Source: Linnemannia schmuckeri
Lineage: Eukaryota > Mortierellomycota > Mortierellomycetes > Mortierellales > Mortierellaceae
Direction: 5' to 3'
DNA: 64,000 bases
Assembly: GCA_029449235.1 (NCBI GenBank)
Contig: JANATG010000019.1
Coordinates: 496,001-560,000, forward strand
Part shown: piece after piece, positions 1 to 11,874 of the stretch
Layout: each line of letters begins with the position of its first letter
Numbering within the stretch: the first letter of the stretch is position 1
Notes under the pieces: model-generated
What the model saw: only the letters and a program-made list of their open reading frames with translations
Told to the model about the DNA's origin: nothing
The model's database searches: none
Program-made: the position numbers and the translations under genes

Positions 1-190
1 TATGAACGATAAAAAGAAGCGACGCTGTTTTTTCATTTTTTTTACTCTCTCTTCTTCTCTCCACCTTCCACCCTCTGCCATCTCCTCCATCTTCTTCTCC
101 TTTACTCATTCCACTCTCTTTCCCTTGATTAATAACGACCTCCCTCCTTTCTTTCATTCAGCCCATCAACAACGAACAAAACAAACTCAA

Positions 191-2112
191 ATGTCAACGG
201 TCGTACTCCCTCCTCGTGCACATTGGCATGACAAACTCATGCTCAGGATCTCAGCTTGGTCCCAGACCATGCCCCTTGCCCTCACCTCCGCCATCGTCGG
301 TACACCTCTTTCTTCTCCGTCATCGCTATCCCTGTCCCGACGCCTTGACCCTTTCGTGGGAACGAAAGAACGCTTTGCGATAGACCCCTGACTGACGCTT
401 TTTTTAATCGACGCGAATGATGATGATAGGTGTAATGGAGTGTGTATTGAATGTTTGGCAGCTCCTGAAACAACGCGACTTGACGGCCCGCGCCCTCGAG
501 CGTCGTCAGATCTGGATTGAGCAGAACAAGAGTGTCTACCTAGGTCGGTCCCGCGTTGCCATCGTCACAGGTATGAAATCCGTTGACATGGTTGTTGGTC
601 ATAAAAGGTTTATCGGATAAAAATGAGAAAGAGTTGGCTTTGTGGAGTCTCCGCGGAGGGAGAGGGAAAAATGCATATTTGTTGTGGAGCAAAAGTTGAA
701 CCATGGACCTCCGACTTGCCCTGCGCTTATGCAAAATGTAACATATTTTTTTTTTCCTTCAATTCCTACCACCAGGAGGAAACACGGGCCTGGGATTCGA
801 AACTGCAAAAGCCCTGGTCGAAGCCGGATACTTCACTGTCATCGGTAAAAAACAGAACAACAAAGGAAGTGATGGGAATCGAAGTTCAGTCCTCTGTCTT
901 CATCCACCCCTTCTATTTGCTTATTTGTTTCTTCCATACATTCGACACAATGGCATTTATTCTTTCACGTTTACACACCTTTCCGGTTTATCGTTTGTTT
1001 CTAAATAGGATGCAGAACGGTCAGCAAGGGTCGAGAGGCTATCGCAAAGATCGAGGAACAGACTGGTATTACTGACCGGATGACCGTCCTTCCCTTGGAC
1101 CTGGCCTCGCAGGAGAGCGTCAAGGCCTTCACCCGTGATTTCAAGGCTCTTGGTTATATCAGTCTCGATGTCCTCGTCTGCAGTACGTGTCTGTTTGTCT
1201 TCATCTTTTTCCACTCTTTGTTTGCTTTCATGCTTGGTTCTATGCAGGTTTGCATGACCTTTTTTCCTCTTTACTTACGAAGCATCGAACCTTTGATCGG
1301 TATTCTTTCTTGTGTTTGATAGACGCTGGCATGATGGATATTCCTTTTGGATTGACCAAGGACGGATACGAAATGCAGTTTGGCGTGGTAAGTCATATAT
1401 ATCTCTCTTGCATGCATTTCAATCATCCTTCCTTCTTTTTTCTTTCGCATGCATTACAACTATCCCTCGTTTGATTCATGCGAGGAAGGAGAGAGGACGC
1501 AACAATCTCTCCCTAAGCACGATACAACAAGAGGTATATGTCTAATCGTATTGATACTCTCACGCTCATTGACGATAGAACCATTTGGGTCATTACACTC
1601 TGACTCTCGGCCTGTTGCCCCTCCTCAACAATGCTACTCAGGGTCGCATCATTGTCCTCACCTCAGGTGCCATGTACTCTTCTACCGACATCCGCTATGA
1701 TCTGCTTCAGGGTCCAAAGGGCTACTCCCGCTTGGGCCACTATTCGTACTCCAAGCTCGCTAACGTCCTCTTTGTCAAGGCTCTTGACCGTCGCCTGAGA
1801 GGTTTCCAGTCCAATATCACCGTCAATGCTGCCCACCCAGGAGCCTGCAGCACCGATCTGTTCCGCCACAACCCCTTGATGAACCTCTTGATGATCCCTG
1901 CTCGTGTTGTTTGCCGTAGTCCCCTTGTGGGTGCCATGACGTCGATCTACCTGGCATTGGCACCTGGATTGGAGAAGGTCTCGGGCGAGTATTTTTTCGA
2001 TCAGATCCCCAGGACTGTAAACCCCATTGCTGCTGATGAGAAGGCCCAGGAGCTGCTGTGGGCCAAGAGTGTCGAGTTTACTGGTGTCGACCTCAAGGCT
2101 GTCAAGAACTGA
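191..2112 (+). CDS. Short-chain dehydrogenase/reductase (retinol dehydrogenase-like), 6 exons
   Basis: Exons 191-299, 430-570, 776-844, 1009-1182, 1323-1387 and 1579-2112 join in phase to a 363-residue protein. The classical SDR order is visible: cofactor-binding TGGNTGLG (about residues 82-90, created by joining exons 2 and 3), the structural NAG (about 165-167, joined across exons 4/5), the catalytic Ser in LTSGAM (about 214), and the YSYSK catalytic Tyr/Lys pair (about 243/247). This matches the retinol-dehydrogenase/WW-oxidoreductase branch that uses NADP(H) to oxidise or reduce lipid-like alcohols and ketones. The substrate cannot be read from sequence. About 80 residues precede the Rossmann fold, and the first intron junction (299/430) is the least certain because several AG acceptors compete; the one chosen keeps the frame. 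A polyadenylation signal follows 72 bases after the stop. The reductase call is secure; the precise substrate class is inference. Confidence 0.85.
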
Positions 2113-2183
2113 TTGCGTTTGCTTAATGGTCGGTAAACATGCCCGCTTTCTACCTTTTCGTTTTTGTGCCGTTTTGTCGTTTG

Positions 2184-2189
2184 AAATAA
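2184..2189 (+). terminator. Polyadenylation signal of the SDR gene
   Basis: AATAAA lies 72 bases downstream of the SDR stop codon, a normal spacing for a fungal 3' processing signal. Confidence 0.55.
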
Positions 2190-2533
2190 AAAGATGTCAA
2201 GGGTGTTTTTTATGTGCACCTACCAATCCATGTCATGTCCTGTCCGTGTATATGTACACAAGCATTAGAAAGTTGGTATTTTTTCCTTGCGCCCATTTTC
2301 CGTCTGAGCCTAGTCTGTGGCCATTGCTGAGAAATCGTGGCGTAGCGGCGTCCATGTCCTCCGTGAGGCATTTTTCCTTCGCTTTGTTCTTTACGCCAGT
2401 CTTCGACTTTTATACCTTTTCTACTTCTTTTCTCTTTTGCCCATTCACGCCACTCCCTCCATTCATTCATGAATTCACTATTCTTTCCGTGATTGTTCCT
2501 CATTGCATGCTCACTTCCTTTATTTTTCCCTCC

Positions 2534-2541
2534 TATAAAAG
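2534..2541 (+). promoter_or_regulatory. TATA box of the first ABCC gene
   Basis: TATAAAAG occurs about 215 bases before the ATG at 2757 in a pyrimidine-rich stretch. It is the only strong TATA match between the SDR gene and the transporter and probably sets its transcription start. Confidence 0.5.
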
Positions 2542-2756
2542 CGACGACAATCCTTCTTTTTTTTTTCCTCGGACTAATCACCCCTCTCCTCTTTTCCCCC
2601 GCAGCCCTTGACTTTCGAAATTCACAACAACGACAGTCTCTCGTCATACCATATTTTTTTTATCACCACACGACGGAACCAGAGCCTGCTTGAACCTACC
2701 TCCCTAACCGCCACCAAAAACACTCAAATACCCGCTTTCTTCCCTTCCTAACCACC

Positions 2757-5700
2757 ATGAACAGACGCGACCCACTACAGGAATGGGTTGACTTTCTGAT
2801 AAAGTACGGCGGCCACTACGTCCTTGTCGGTCTCCCTTCCCTCCTTGCAATCTTCATTTTTCGGAGTCGAAACCGATACTTGACCAAGACTCGTGGCCAA
2901 CCTCCACATCAATATGGACGAACAGGGCTCATCTATTGGCCCAGCCAGGTGTTTCTCTTTGTGGCCTGGTGTGCTACCCTAGCGCTGGCGTATTCTTTAG
3001 GCACGGGACCTTACATCGCCACTGCGGATGGGTTGTTGATGAGCACACCCTTGGTGCTGATCGCCTTGGTATGCGCTTATTTTTTGTTTGCTTTGCTTGC
3101 CATTGTGTTCATGTGTTGTAGGTGTGGTTGTGATTGCGGTGGTATTGGAAAAACAACAAAACAAAGCGTCGATCTTTAATGTATGTCTTGTAACAAAGAG
3201 TGATAGTGAACGGTTGAATCGAAGAACGTATGTTGTGTTTCATGGGTAGGCTTTTTTTGCGCTCGACACTTTTTGCAGAGGAGTTGTGAACAAGCTAAGC
3301 TCATATTCTGGATCTATTTTTCCAGGAGCAAATTTTTTTCGACAAGAAAGGCAATGTGGACAAGGACACAGTTGTGCAATGTTGCCGCACACGAATGTGC
3401 GTGGGCTCTGACGTCTGTGGTTGGTTTCTGTGTTTGTTTGTTTGTTTATCGTTCTCATGAGTTGCCCTGACCATGCACAACAAAGCCAGAAAAGGACTGG
3501 ACGAGAAATTTTCTTTGCTTCCTGGAAATGACCACGGGATACCAAAAGGGCTAGATTTACTCACATAGGATAGCTAATTGCGAGGCGTGAGATGATAAGA
3601 GTCAGGACAGCAACAAAAACAAAAAAAGCAAGAGTGACAAACGACCTTGATCCTTCAACTGACACCGAAGAATGGATGAATGCTTTCAAGTCCTGCCTAA
3701 CATGCCCCGTGTACTTTCCTCCGATAGTGGTACGCATTGATTTTAAACAGGAATGAGCATCGATACGAGATTCGGTCTTCAGATACCCTCTTTGTCTACT
3801 ACCTCGTCACCCTCTTTGGCTCAGGACTCGCGCTCTTCATCCTCTTCAGCGAACATGACCGGAAAGCAATACATGTGATGGATCCGCCTCCCATTTTCGA
3901 GTATAAGATGGACCCCTTTCGATACCTCCTGGTCTTCACAGGAGCCATTGGACTCGCCTTTTTCTTTGAGGCACTCCCCCGTGGTCGGACACGAGTGCAG
4001 CGAGAGAGCAAAGCACAAGAAGGCCTCACGGCGTACGACCAGGCCAACTGGTTCTCGCGACTTATCTATCACTTTTTCCAGCCCTTGATGAGCCTGGGCG
4101 CCAAGAGAACTATCACGGTCGAGGATCTGGACGCGAAGACACCGGAAGGAATGAAGGCACGCGTCAACTACGAGCGCATCTCAAGCATCTGGGACAAGAA
4201 GGCAGCGCGGTACTACAAGCAAGTCCATAAGAAGAAGGCCAAGGGATCAAAACGGCTGCCAGCCCAACCATCGCTACTGCTGACTGTTTTGAGCGTCAAC
4301 ACGTGGAGGATTACCAAGATGATGTTTGTACGGATACTGAGTTTTGTTCTCCTCTTTGTGGCACCGTTCCTGTTCTCATACCTACTCAAATTTTTCACGG
4401 ATTATGACGATGCAATCAAAAGAGGGAAGACACCCCCAGCTATGGCGAATGGACTTTTGATTGCGGTCGGGATTTTTGTTGGGACCATGACGAGTGCAAT
4501 CATGCTGACTTCGTCGTCGAACGAATGCAGTGATATGGCCATTGAAGCACGCAGTGGACTCATCGCTATGATCTACCGCAAGTCTTTGAGGCTCTCGCCA
4601 GCCGCCAGGAGCAAATCAACCCTTGGTGAAATCAGTAAGTTAACTCTACTCTTACAACTGCAGACTGTAAATGACCATGGTAAGTATCAGCGATCTATGT
4701 ATGGACATTGAAATTCTTCCCTTTTATCAACTAGGCAACTATATGGCGGTTGACGCTGAGAGTTGGATGGCGGCGGGAAATCTGCTTCCGTTGGTCGTTA
4801 CCCTTCCGGTTGAGATTGGTCTTGGGATCTGGTTGCTGTATCGTCTGTTGGGATGGTCACTTCTGGCTGGACTTGCTGTGTTCGCGATAATCAGCCCGAT
4901 CCAGACTATGTTTGCATCATTCCTCCACTCATACCAGAAGAACAAACTCAAGGCCATGGACAATCGTCTTCGCCTCATGACTGAGATTCTCGCCAACATT
5001 AAGATCGTCAAGCTTTACTCCTGGTATGTTGATTGCTATTTTGTTTCGTTTACACTGAAGATATCTTGCTATTGAGGTTTGTACTGACAAGCTGACTTGC
5101 GACACATTCTTACAACCGATAATTAATTAGGGAGGACGCTTTTCGCAAGAAGATCGACGTTTTACGGGAGCGTGAATTGTGCGCACAGCGGGCTTTGTCC
5201 AGGGTGCGAGCCTTTTTGGTTATGGTCTTTTCATCCGTCAACCTTTTGATGATCCTAGCCACATTTGCGGTTTACTCTAACTTTGGAGGACCCGACTTCA
5301 CACCGGCCGAAATGACACCTCAGGTCGTTTTTGTTGGAATCGCACTGTTCAGCATGATGAGCCGACCCCTCGGCATTATTCCTCTCGCAATTTCTCACGT
5401 TATTTTGTTGAGAACTTCCAACCGCAGGATTGCCTCGTTTTTGCTGCTGGAGGAGATTGACCCAACCGTGGTGGAGCGACATGGTCGCATCACTGACCAT
5501 TTAAAGGATGCCAATGAAAACGGGATCAGCAGCCAGCTCTCAGCGGTCGAAATTGAGAACGGGACTTTTGCATGGGACAAGGAGGCGATCTCAAGACCAG
5601 CTGCGTCCGCAGCTGCATTGTCACCTGCTGAAGCTGAACGGCAGCCATTGCTCGGCGACGGACCTTCGTCACCTTCGGGATCAGTTTCTCGTCCAACGTT

Positions 5701-8570
5701 GACCAACATTCAGCTGTCTATTCTCGAAGGCAGCTTGACGGCGATTGTGGGTCGAATCGGCCAGGGCAAGTCCTCGCTGCTAAGTGCCATCTTGGGCGAG
5801 ATGTACAAGTTGGAAGGAACTGTCAGGACGTATGGCAACATCGCGTATGTCCCCCAGCAGGCTTGGATTGTCAATGCGACGGTGAGGGAGAATATTCTTC
5901 TTGGAAAGCCCTTTGACCAGGAGAAGTACGATCGGATTATTTACGCGTCAGGACTAAAGCCTGATCTCGACATGTTCCCTGCGGAGGATCTGACTGAAAT
6001 CGGAGAGCGTGGAATCAACTTGTCGGGAGGCCAAAAGCAACGCGTCTCCCTTGCCCGTGCCGCTTACCAGAATGCTGATATCTACCTCTTGGATGATCCT
6101 CTCAGCGCCGTTGATGCCCACGTCGACCAGCATCTTTGGCACAACCTAATCGGACCCAGTGGACTACTAAAGGACAAAACCCGGATCCTCATCACCCACG
6201 GCATTCATCACTTGAGCGAAGTCGACCAGATTGTTGTCATGAAGAATGGAACGATTTCGGAAGCTGGAGAGTACCAACAGCTAATGAAGGCTCAAGACGC
6301 GTTCTATCAGCTCATCTACGACTTTTCTGTAAAGCGCCAGCACGACAACAGCCATTCCAAGGACGAGGGCGCCGTTACACAAGCTGGCTCAGAGATCAAG
6401 AAAACAACTGGAGGTGAGGACAGCAAGGCTGAGGCGACTACAACAAGCGACTCAGCTGGCAAGGCCATTGCCAAAACTGACTCCGGTAGACTCGTAGACA
6501 AGGAGAAGGTTGAGGAGGGTAAGGTCGGCTGGCGCGTGTACTGGGACTATGCCCGAGCAGTGTAAGTTTGGCAATTATTACCTTTTGCTCTCTAGTTAGA
6601 CCGCCTAATATGCAAGCAAAGGCGCTGACTTGGTTGCTGTAACATGTCTGCTTTATTTTTGATAGTTCTTTTCACAGAGCGTTTATCTGTTTATGCTTGT
6701 ATGGCGTTGCCCAAGCTTGTCAGATCTCGACCAACTTTTGGCTGCGATACTGGATCACGGCGGATGAGCGGGAAGGCGAGGAGGATCGGCCGACTTATTT
6801 CTACCTTGCTGGGTATGCATCCCTGGTACTTCTCTTCTTGGTGGTCGATGTCACGGTGAACTACATGGCGAACGTTGTTTGCGGAATCCGAGGCGCCAGA
6901 ATCCTGTACAACCGATTGCTCACGCGCGTCTTGCGCTACCCCATGAGCGCCTTTGACACAATTCCGTATGTTAATCATGTGCTCTGCATTAGTACTTGGA
7001 CCTGACACAACATGACATTACTGTCTAACACTAATACCTTTTTTTTGTGTACAACTTTATGATCTTTACTAGTATGGGACGAATTGTCAACAGGTTCTCG
7101 TCGGATGTTGCGGCGATCGATAGCAATCTCCCAGAGCAACTTCCAGGATTTCTAGGATTTGCATCATCGGTTGTCGGGATCATCTGCGTGATTGGCTACT
7201 CGACGCCACTATTCTTGTACGCGGTTCCTCCTCTGCTTTTGGCCTTCTTGGTGATCCAGAACTACTACATCAAGACGTCTGGCGCGATCAAACGCATCAT
7301 TTCGGTCGCTAAATCGCCGCTCTACCAACATTTTGGCGAATCTCTTGCCGGTGTGTCGACCATTCGATCTTTGGACGGCTTACAAAGCCAGTTTATCGCA
7401 GAAAACGAGAATCGGACGGACGCTATTGCACGGACGACCGACACGTTTATGTTGACCAACCGTTGGCTGACGATCCGGATCCAAGCCATCGCTGCTTCAG
7501 TCATCCTTTCGGCGGCGGTGCTTGCGGTGCTGAATGTGGATCAATTGGACTCAAGTCTGGTCGGTTTGGCGATGACTTATGCGCTGAATCTAACCAACGT
7601 GGTCGTTATTTTAGTCCGCACAGCAAGCGATGTCCAAAACCAGTTTGTCAGTGTTGAGCGGATCCAGGAATACTCCGAGAAGCCCGTGGAAGCACCCCTA
7701 GAGGTTACTCATCACGAACTTCCTGAAAACTGGCCCGAGCAGGGCAAGATTACGTTCAACAAGTACTCGGCGCGGTACCGAGAGGGACTGGATCTTTCTC
7801 TGAAGGATGTCACGTTTACGGTTGAGCCACAGGAAAAGGTCGGCATTGTTGGCAGGACCGGAGCCGGCAAGTCGTCGCTGACATTGGCGCTTTTCAGGAT
7901 CATTGAGGCTGCGGATAGCTTCTGGGCCTTGGCGAGTGATCCTTCGAGACCTGAGCTGCCGATGGGTGATTGTTTGGACAACTTTGGAGGCTCTGCAAGA
8001 GGGTCGATTGAGATTGATGGGGTTGATATTGCTAGCATTGGATTGAGACAACTTCGACAGCATCTTTCGATCATCCCTCAGGACCCGACTCTTTTCGCGG
8101 GAACTGTGCGTGAAAACCTGGATCCATTCTTTGAGCTTGAGGACAGTTCTTTGTGGGAGGCGCTGGAGCGAGCGCATTTGAAGGACTTTATTGCTTCGTT
8201 ACCGGGTGGGTTGTCGTTTGAGGTATCGGCCAACGGCGACAACTTTTCGATGGGCCAGCGTTCTTTGATCTGTCTTGCCAGGGCGTTGCTTCGCAAGACG
8301 AAAGTCTTGGTCTTGGACGAGGCGACGGCTGCGGTCGATATCGAGACGGATGAGTTGATCCAAAAGACTATCCGAGCCGAGTTCAATGACAGGACAATTC
8401 TGACGATTGCACACCGGATCAAGACGGTTATGGATTCTGATAAGGTTTTGGTTCTAGAGAATGGACGCGTGCAAGAGTTTGAGGAACCCAAGACGCTATT
8501 GACTAGAAGAGAGTCGTTGTTTTATCGACTTGCTGAGCAGGCTGGTGAACTTGATGTCCGCCGCCTGTAG
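2757..8570 (+). CDS. ABC transporter, ABCC/MRP subfamily, full length with TMD0, 6 exons
   Basis: Exons 2757-3068, 3728-4634, 4735-5023, 5131-6561, 6666-6965 and 7073-8570 give 1,578 residues, the size of a long MRP (multidrug-resistance-associated) pump. An extra hydrophobic N-terminal domain (TMD0, roughly residues 1-190) is followed by TMD1, NBD1, TMD2 and NBD2. NBD1 shows Walker A GRIGQGKSS (about 709), signature LSGGQKQRVSLARA (about 799) and Walker B YLLDDPLSAVD. NBD2 shows GRTGAGKSS (about 1340), a non-canonical signature FSMGQRSLICLARAL, and VLVLDEATAAVD. The Asp after Walker B in NBD1 and Glu in NBD2 is the usual ABCC asymmetry (one degenerate, one hydrolytic site). Family members export glutathione conjugates and drugs, often at the vacuole; the substrate here is unknown. 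Intron 1 (3069-3727, 659 bases) is by far the longest and I see no gene in it. A paralogue lies at 48554-53415. Confidence 0.93.
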
Positions 8571-8647
8571 ATACCGTTCTTTTTGTAGATATACCATAAA
8601 CATTGTTATGTTTTTCACTGCTCCTTACATTCTAAAATGACAATTTA

Positions 8648-10785
8648 TTATTCCTTTTTCTTAATCTTGTTGATCGGACTCTTGGTAGTCCTTGCAATCT
8701 TCGAACATGCTCTTAACAACGTCTGTCTCTCCAATTCATTCACATCTTTCACCATCTCACGTCTCTCCCTCTCCGCCACAATCAACAGTGCAAACTCCAA
8801 AGCCGTAGCAATACTTCTCCTCAGCTTTGTCGCAAAGCCCATCTTGGCGATAGGAATCGTCATCGTCCCGACCTGATGCAGTCGAAACGCACCCGCAATA
8901 TCCATCCGATAAAATTTGGTCTCGGCCCCACTTGACGATGACCCAAACACCGAGAACCCAGCCGGTGGACTTGCTTCCTTGCAGAAATCAGTCAGCTGAG
9001 ATATCAAACTGTCACGCATGTCGCGTTTCACTTTTCGCTCGTCCTGGGCACGCTTCCTGATACCTGCATTGAACAACATTGAGGATTCTGCCAAGTAGAT
9101 CTGAGCTGCTCCTGTCCCTGCCTCGGCTAGGTACCCTACCCCGTCGGCCTGGTGGGCTTGTTCCTTGGTATCTTCGAGTAGGTTCTTGTCGGCATTCTTG
9201 CGTACTTCGACTCCTGCGACGGGGATTTCCAGGTACCGGGTTTCTATATCGGCGAGGCGGAGGGCTCCACGGATGATCTGCCATGTTGTATCGGCAAACC
9301 CTTCTCGCTCATTGAGGTCCTCTGGGATTCGAGAGCGGAAGTGAAAGTAATGGTTACTAGACATTGTAACAAAAAAATGTTAGTACTGTTAGTTATTCCC
9401 ATCCATGCCAGAGTCGATATTTTGATAAAGAATTACAAAGGCTCCTGAGATAGCTTACTATGAGTAACACATAGCATGGATATACTCAACAATCGGATCT
9501 CGCATGGACTCGTTTTTAACCGCGTCAAAAACTTCATCAAATGAATACTTTGCCTGAAGGACACGTCCAATTACATCCTGAAAAGTAGGCCATTTCTCAG
9601 GAATTGATGGTGCGGTGGGTTTTGAACATAACGCCGCGTTGTATTCTTCATTCGTCAATGAAAGCACAAAGGGCGAGCCGTCGGACAAGTCGGCAATGTT
9701 ATCCTTGGCCAGTGTTAAAAGACCCCGTTGTCCTTGTATAGTCCCGAAGGTTTCGAAAAGTTCCAGCAAATTGATGTCTCCTTCGACCCATGAAATGTCT
9801 TGGTTGAGGATTGCAAGTGAGTCCAAATCTAATAAATAAAAAAATATACATATACAAAGTCGGTAAACGACGCGTTGATGTGCTTCCTATCCATAGCAAA
9901 ATGGCCACTGGTCAAACCTTGACATCAAATTACCTTGTAAAAAGGATGGTTTCTTGCTTGACGAGGATGCTATTGACGGCTCGATGGAAATCCTTGCACA
10001 CTTGTTTGGGTGATTGCCTAGTGGATACGGAACGTGTGATCCATCGTCTTCCTCCTACATTGCAAAAGAAAAGGCACGAAGCAATTAAAAGCTGCACAAT
10101 CATGAAAAATACACACACACACACACAACGTCATACGAGATACAATTACCAATACCTTATCTGACGGAGTACCAGGACCGCCCTCCGGGTACCCAAGTTT
10201 TGACCATGGAAGCCCAGTCGTAGTTGTCGTCGTCGCCACTCCCATCGTCTTGTTTGTGTTTGGACTTGGGCTTGTGGTATCCAGCTCACCCAATGTTTGA
10301 ATAGATCTTTTTGTAATCAACTTGCTGCTAATATGGTTGAGCTGTCGATTGGACTCTATAGCCGCCATGGTCGCCTCGGCTGCTGCTTTTGCCAACGCCC
10401 CTGGAATCGTGCGACTCCTTTGTCGAGTAAATCGTGTGCAAGCCAAGTCCACTAGCGGGCGCTCCTCTGTCTTGAACTCCACTGTCTACATGGGCAATTG
10501 GAACAAAAAAAACGCGTATTTAATCTCCAGAAGCTTCAGAGGTGGTGAATTGACACAGATAAAATAGCCCCGAGCACTTACAGCAGCTTGTTCAAGGAAC
10601 TGTTTCGCCCACGGGTGGTTTTCTTGGATGCCCTTGAGTGATGACCGAAAAGCATCCGTGGCGGCACCGTAGTCCTTGAAAGTGAATTGGCCATAGAATC
10701 GTTGCGCACATTCGGTGACCGAGTCGAACGGGTGTCCTTCTGTTAGAAACTTTCGACGGTCTGACCGAATATCCTTGGTGTCCAT
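8648..10785 (-). CDS. Orphan protein of a Mucoromycota-type family, 5 exons
   Basis: Exons (read on the minus strand) 10785-10582, 10485-10156, 10054-9934, 9828-9459 and 9356-8648 join in phase to 577 residues. I do not recognise a named domain. The N-terminal 70 residues look helical and charged, residues about 70-220 are Ser/Thr-rich and poorly ordered, and the C-terminal 330 residues look globular. There a block with ADGVGYLAEAG and QIYLAESS is followed by a conserved-looking FYRMDIAGAFRLHQVG segment and helices. The arrangement Asp, then Glu-x-Ser on a hydrophobic strand, resembles large orphan families of Mucor-, Rhizopus- and Mortierella-type fungi and loosely a PD-(D/E)XK nuclease core; this is recall and inference, not a search result. 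The last intron has a textbook CTAAC branch site. There is no signal peptide or membrane segment. Confidence 0.7.
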
Positions 10786-10837
10786 GGTATGGTTTTGAGA
10801 TAGAGAGCAACAGCGCGTATGTTAAAATGCACAGATA

Positions 10838-10845
10838 TGACGTCA
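10838..10845. promoter_or_regulatory. CRE/ATF palindrome upstream of the orphan gene
   Basis: TGACGTCA, the perfect palindromic site of CREB/ATF-type bZIP factors, lies 53 bases upstream of the ATG at 10785. Known fungal ATF/CREB regulators bind this site. That it works here is inference from position only. Confidence 0.35.
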
Positions 10846-10958
10846 CTAATTTTTCTACATATGTCCCAAACCACCAAGGTTCATCATTACTCTTCCTTCC
10901 GTCTTCTTTTTCACATCTCTTTTTTCAAGTCGGACGGCGCGTGTTTAGGATCGATTAT

Positions 10959-11163
10959 GCCGGCTACTCTTGTGTGCCCATCGAGGCATCTCTGGGTTCA
11001 GCGTCTCGCCTTCACATGAGTAGCCATTGCCCAGACAGGCTGGTGCGCCATGGCAGCAAACAACACGCCGATGGTCTGTAGTAGCTCACCCTCTTTTAAC
11101 GAGGGGTAGTCCTACCTCTTTGTGCTTGAATTCGAATCAAGTTAACCCTCTGGGAGCAAAGTG
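10959..11163 (+). repeat. Structured tandem element, copy 1
   Basis: About 205 bp that matches copy 2 from GCCGGCTAC to GGGAGCA. It folds into an outer stem (GGCTACTCTTGTG with CACATGAGTAGCC, one mismatch), an inner CGAGGC/GTCTCG stem, a second hairpin (ACCCTC with GAGGGGT) and a near-palindrome CTTGAATTCGAATCAAG near the 3' end. Two blocks are almost invariant between the copies: the loop block around CCCATCGAGGCATCTCTGGG and the 3' block CTACCTCTTTGTGCTTGA through GTTAACCCT. No protein is evident. It could be a SINE-like or MITE-like repeat or a structured RNA gene; strand is chosen arbitrarily. Confidence 0.75.
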
Positions 11164-11240
11164 AGTGCCATTATTTATCCGACATCCCTCTCCCTTTCTA
11201 CCTGAGTTTTGTCAAGAAAAAACGCTGTATGTTTTTGCGC

Positions 11241-11452
11241 GCCGGCTACTGTCTCGTGTACCCATCGAGGCATCTCTGGGTTTAGCGTCTCGCCTTCACG
11301 AGGGGGTAGCCATTGTGCAGTTGGCTGGGCACTGGCAGCAAGGACATACTTCGATGGGCTGTAGTTTTCTCGCCTTCTCACTAGGAAGGGCTTAGAGGAA
11401 CTACCTCTTTGTGCTTGAATTCGAATCAAGTTAACCCTCCGGGAGCAGAGAG
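11241..11452 (+). repeat. Structured tandem element, copy 2
   Basis: About 212 bp, homologous along its whole length to copy 1, with 77 bp of unrelated sequence between the two. The outer stem (GGCTACTGTCTCGTG with CACGAGGGGGTAGCC) and the second hairpin (GCCTTC with GAAGGGC) keep pairing although bases differ from copy 1: T-A becomes C-G in the outer stem, and A-T becomes G-C and C-G becomes T-A in the second. The terminal near-palindrome is identical. A 15-bp tandem pyrimidine repeat and a run of 23 T follow. Confidence 0.75.
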
Positions 11453-11470
11453 CCATACAAAATTTCAGTT

Positions 11471-11511
11471 CCTTTCCTCTTCCCTCCTTTCCTCTTCCCT
11501 CCTTTCCTCTC
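11471..11511. repeat. 15-bp tandem pyrimidine repeat
   Basis: CCTTTCCTCTTCCCT is repeated about 2.7 times head to tail, directly after element copy 2. Confidence 0.7.
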
Positions 11512-11561
11512 TTTTTTTCTTTTGTATTTGTCTGCAGTTCCCTCTTTTCATAGATGGGGTC

Positions 11562-11584
11562 TTTTTTTTTTTTTTTTTTTTTTT
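11562..11584. repeat. Poly-T run (23 T)
   Basis: Uninterrupted T tract between the tandem elements and the tetraspanin 3' end. On the plus strand it would also stop RNA polymerase III; that role is only a possibility. Confidence 0.6.
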
Positions 11585-11874
11585 ATTGGGGCACCAAATG
11601 GCTCGCGACCTGCTCGCGGTGTGCCCTGCACTACAGATTTTTACGAATGAGTAAGAATTGTAGACTGACGGCGAGTCAATCAGAAATTTCATTTTTCTGT
11701 TCTGTTTGTCATATCGATTAAGAATTGTTGTTGTTTGAGAGAGAGCTAATCATGGATGTATTATGCAAGAGGAAGGCTATGTATGGTTTGAATAAGACTT
11801 GTGTGCCACCAAAACCAAGTATGTGCGGAAAATAAATATCAAGAAGAAAAATCTCTTGTACAAAGTAAAAGATG

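Noticed and set aside
2..391. 129-codon open frame over the SDR start
   Set aside because: It is in the frame of the first SDR exon, but its N-terminal part is a pyrimidine-rich leader and its C-terminal part is intron; only 191-299 is coding.
2936..3179. Exon 1 of the ABCC gene continuing to a stop at 3179 as a separate 140-residue membrane protein
   Set aside because: Splicing from 3068 to 3728 keeps the frame and completes the TMD0 of the transporter; the extension CRCGCDCGG has no family support.
9079..9276. Arg/Leu-rich frames opposite the orphan gene
   Set aside because: Shadow frames of the coding strand, without starts, motifs or splice partners of their own.
11115..11150. tRNA T-arm or polymerase III B box in the tandem element (TTCGAATC)
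   Set aside because: A five-base stem with a seven-base loop can be drawn, but no acceptor stem, D arm or convincing A box occurs at the right distance, so I do not call a tRNA or tRNA-derived SINE.
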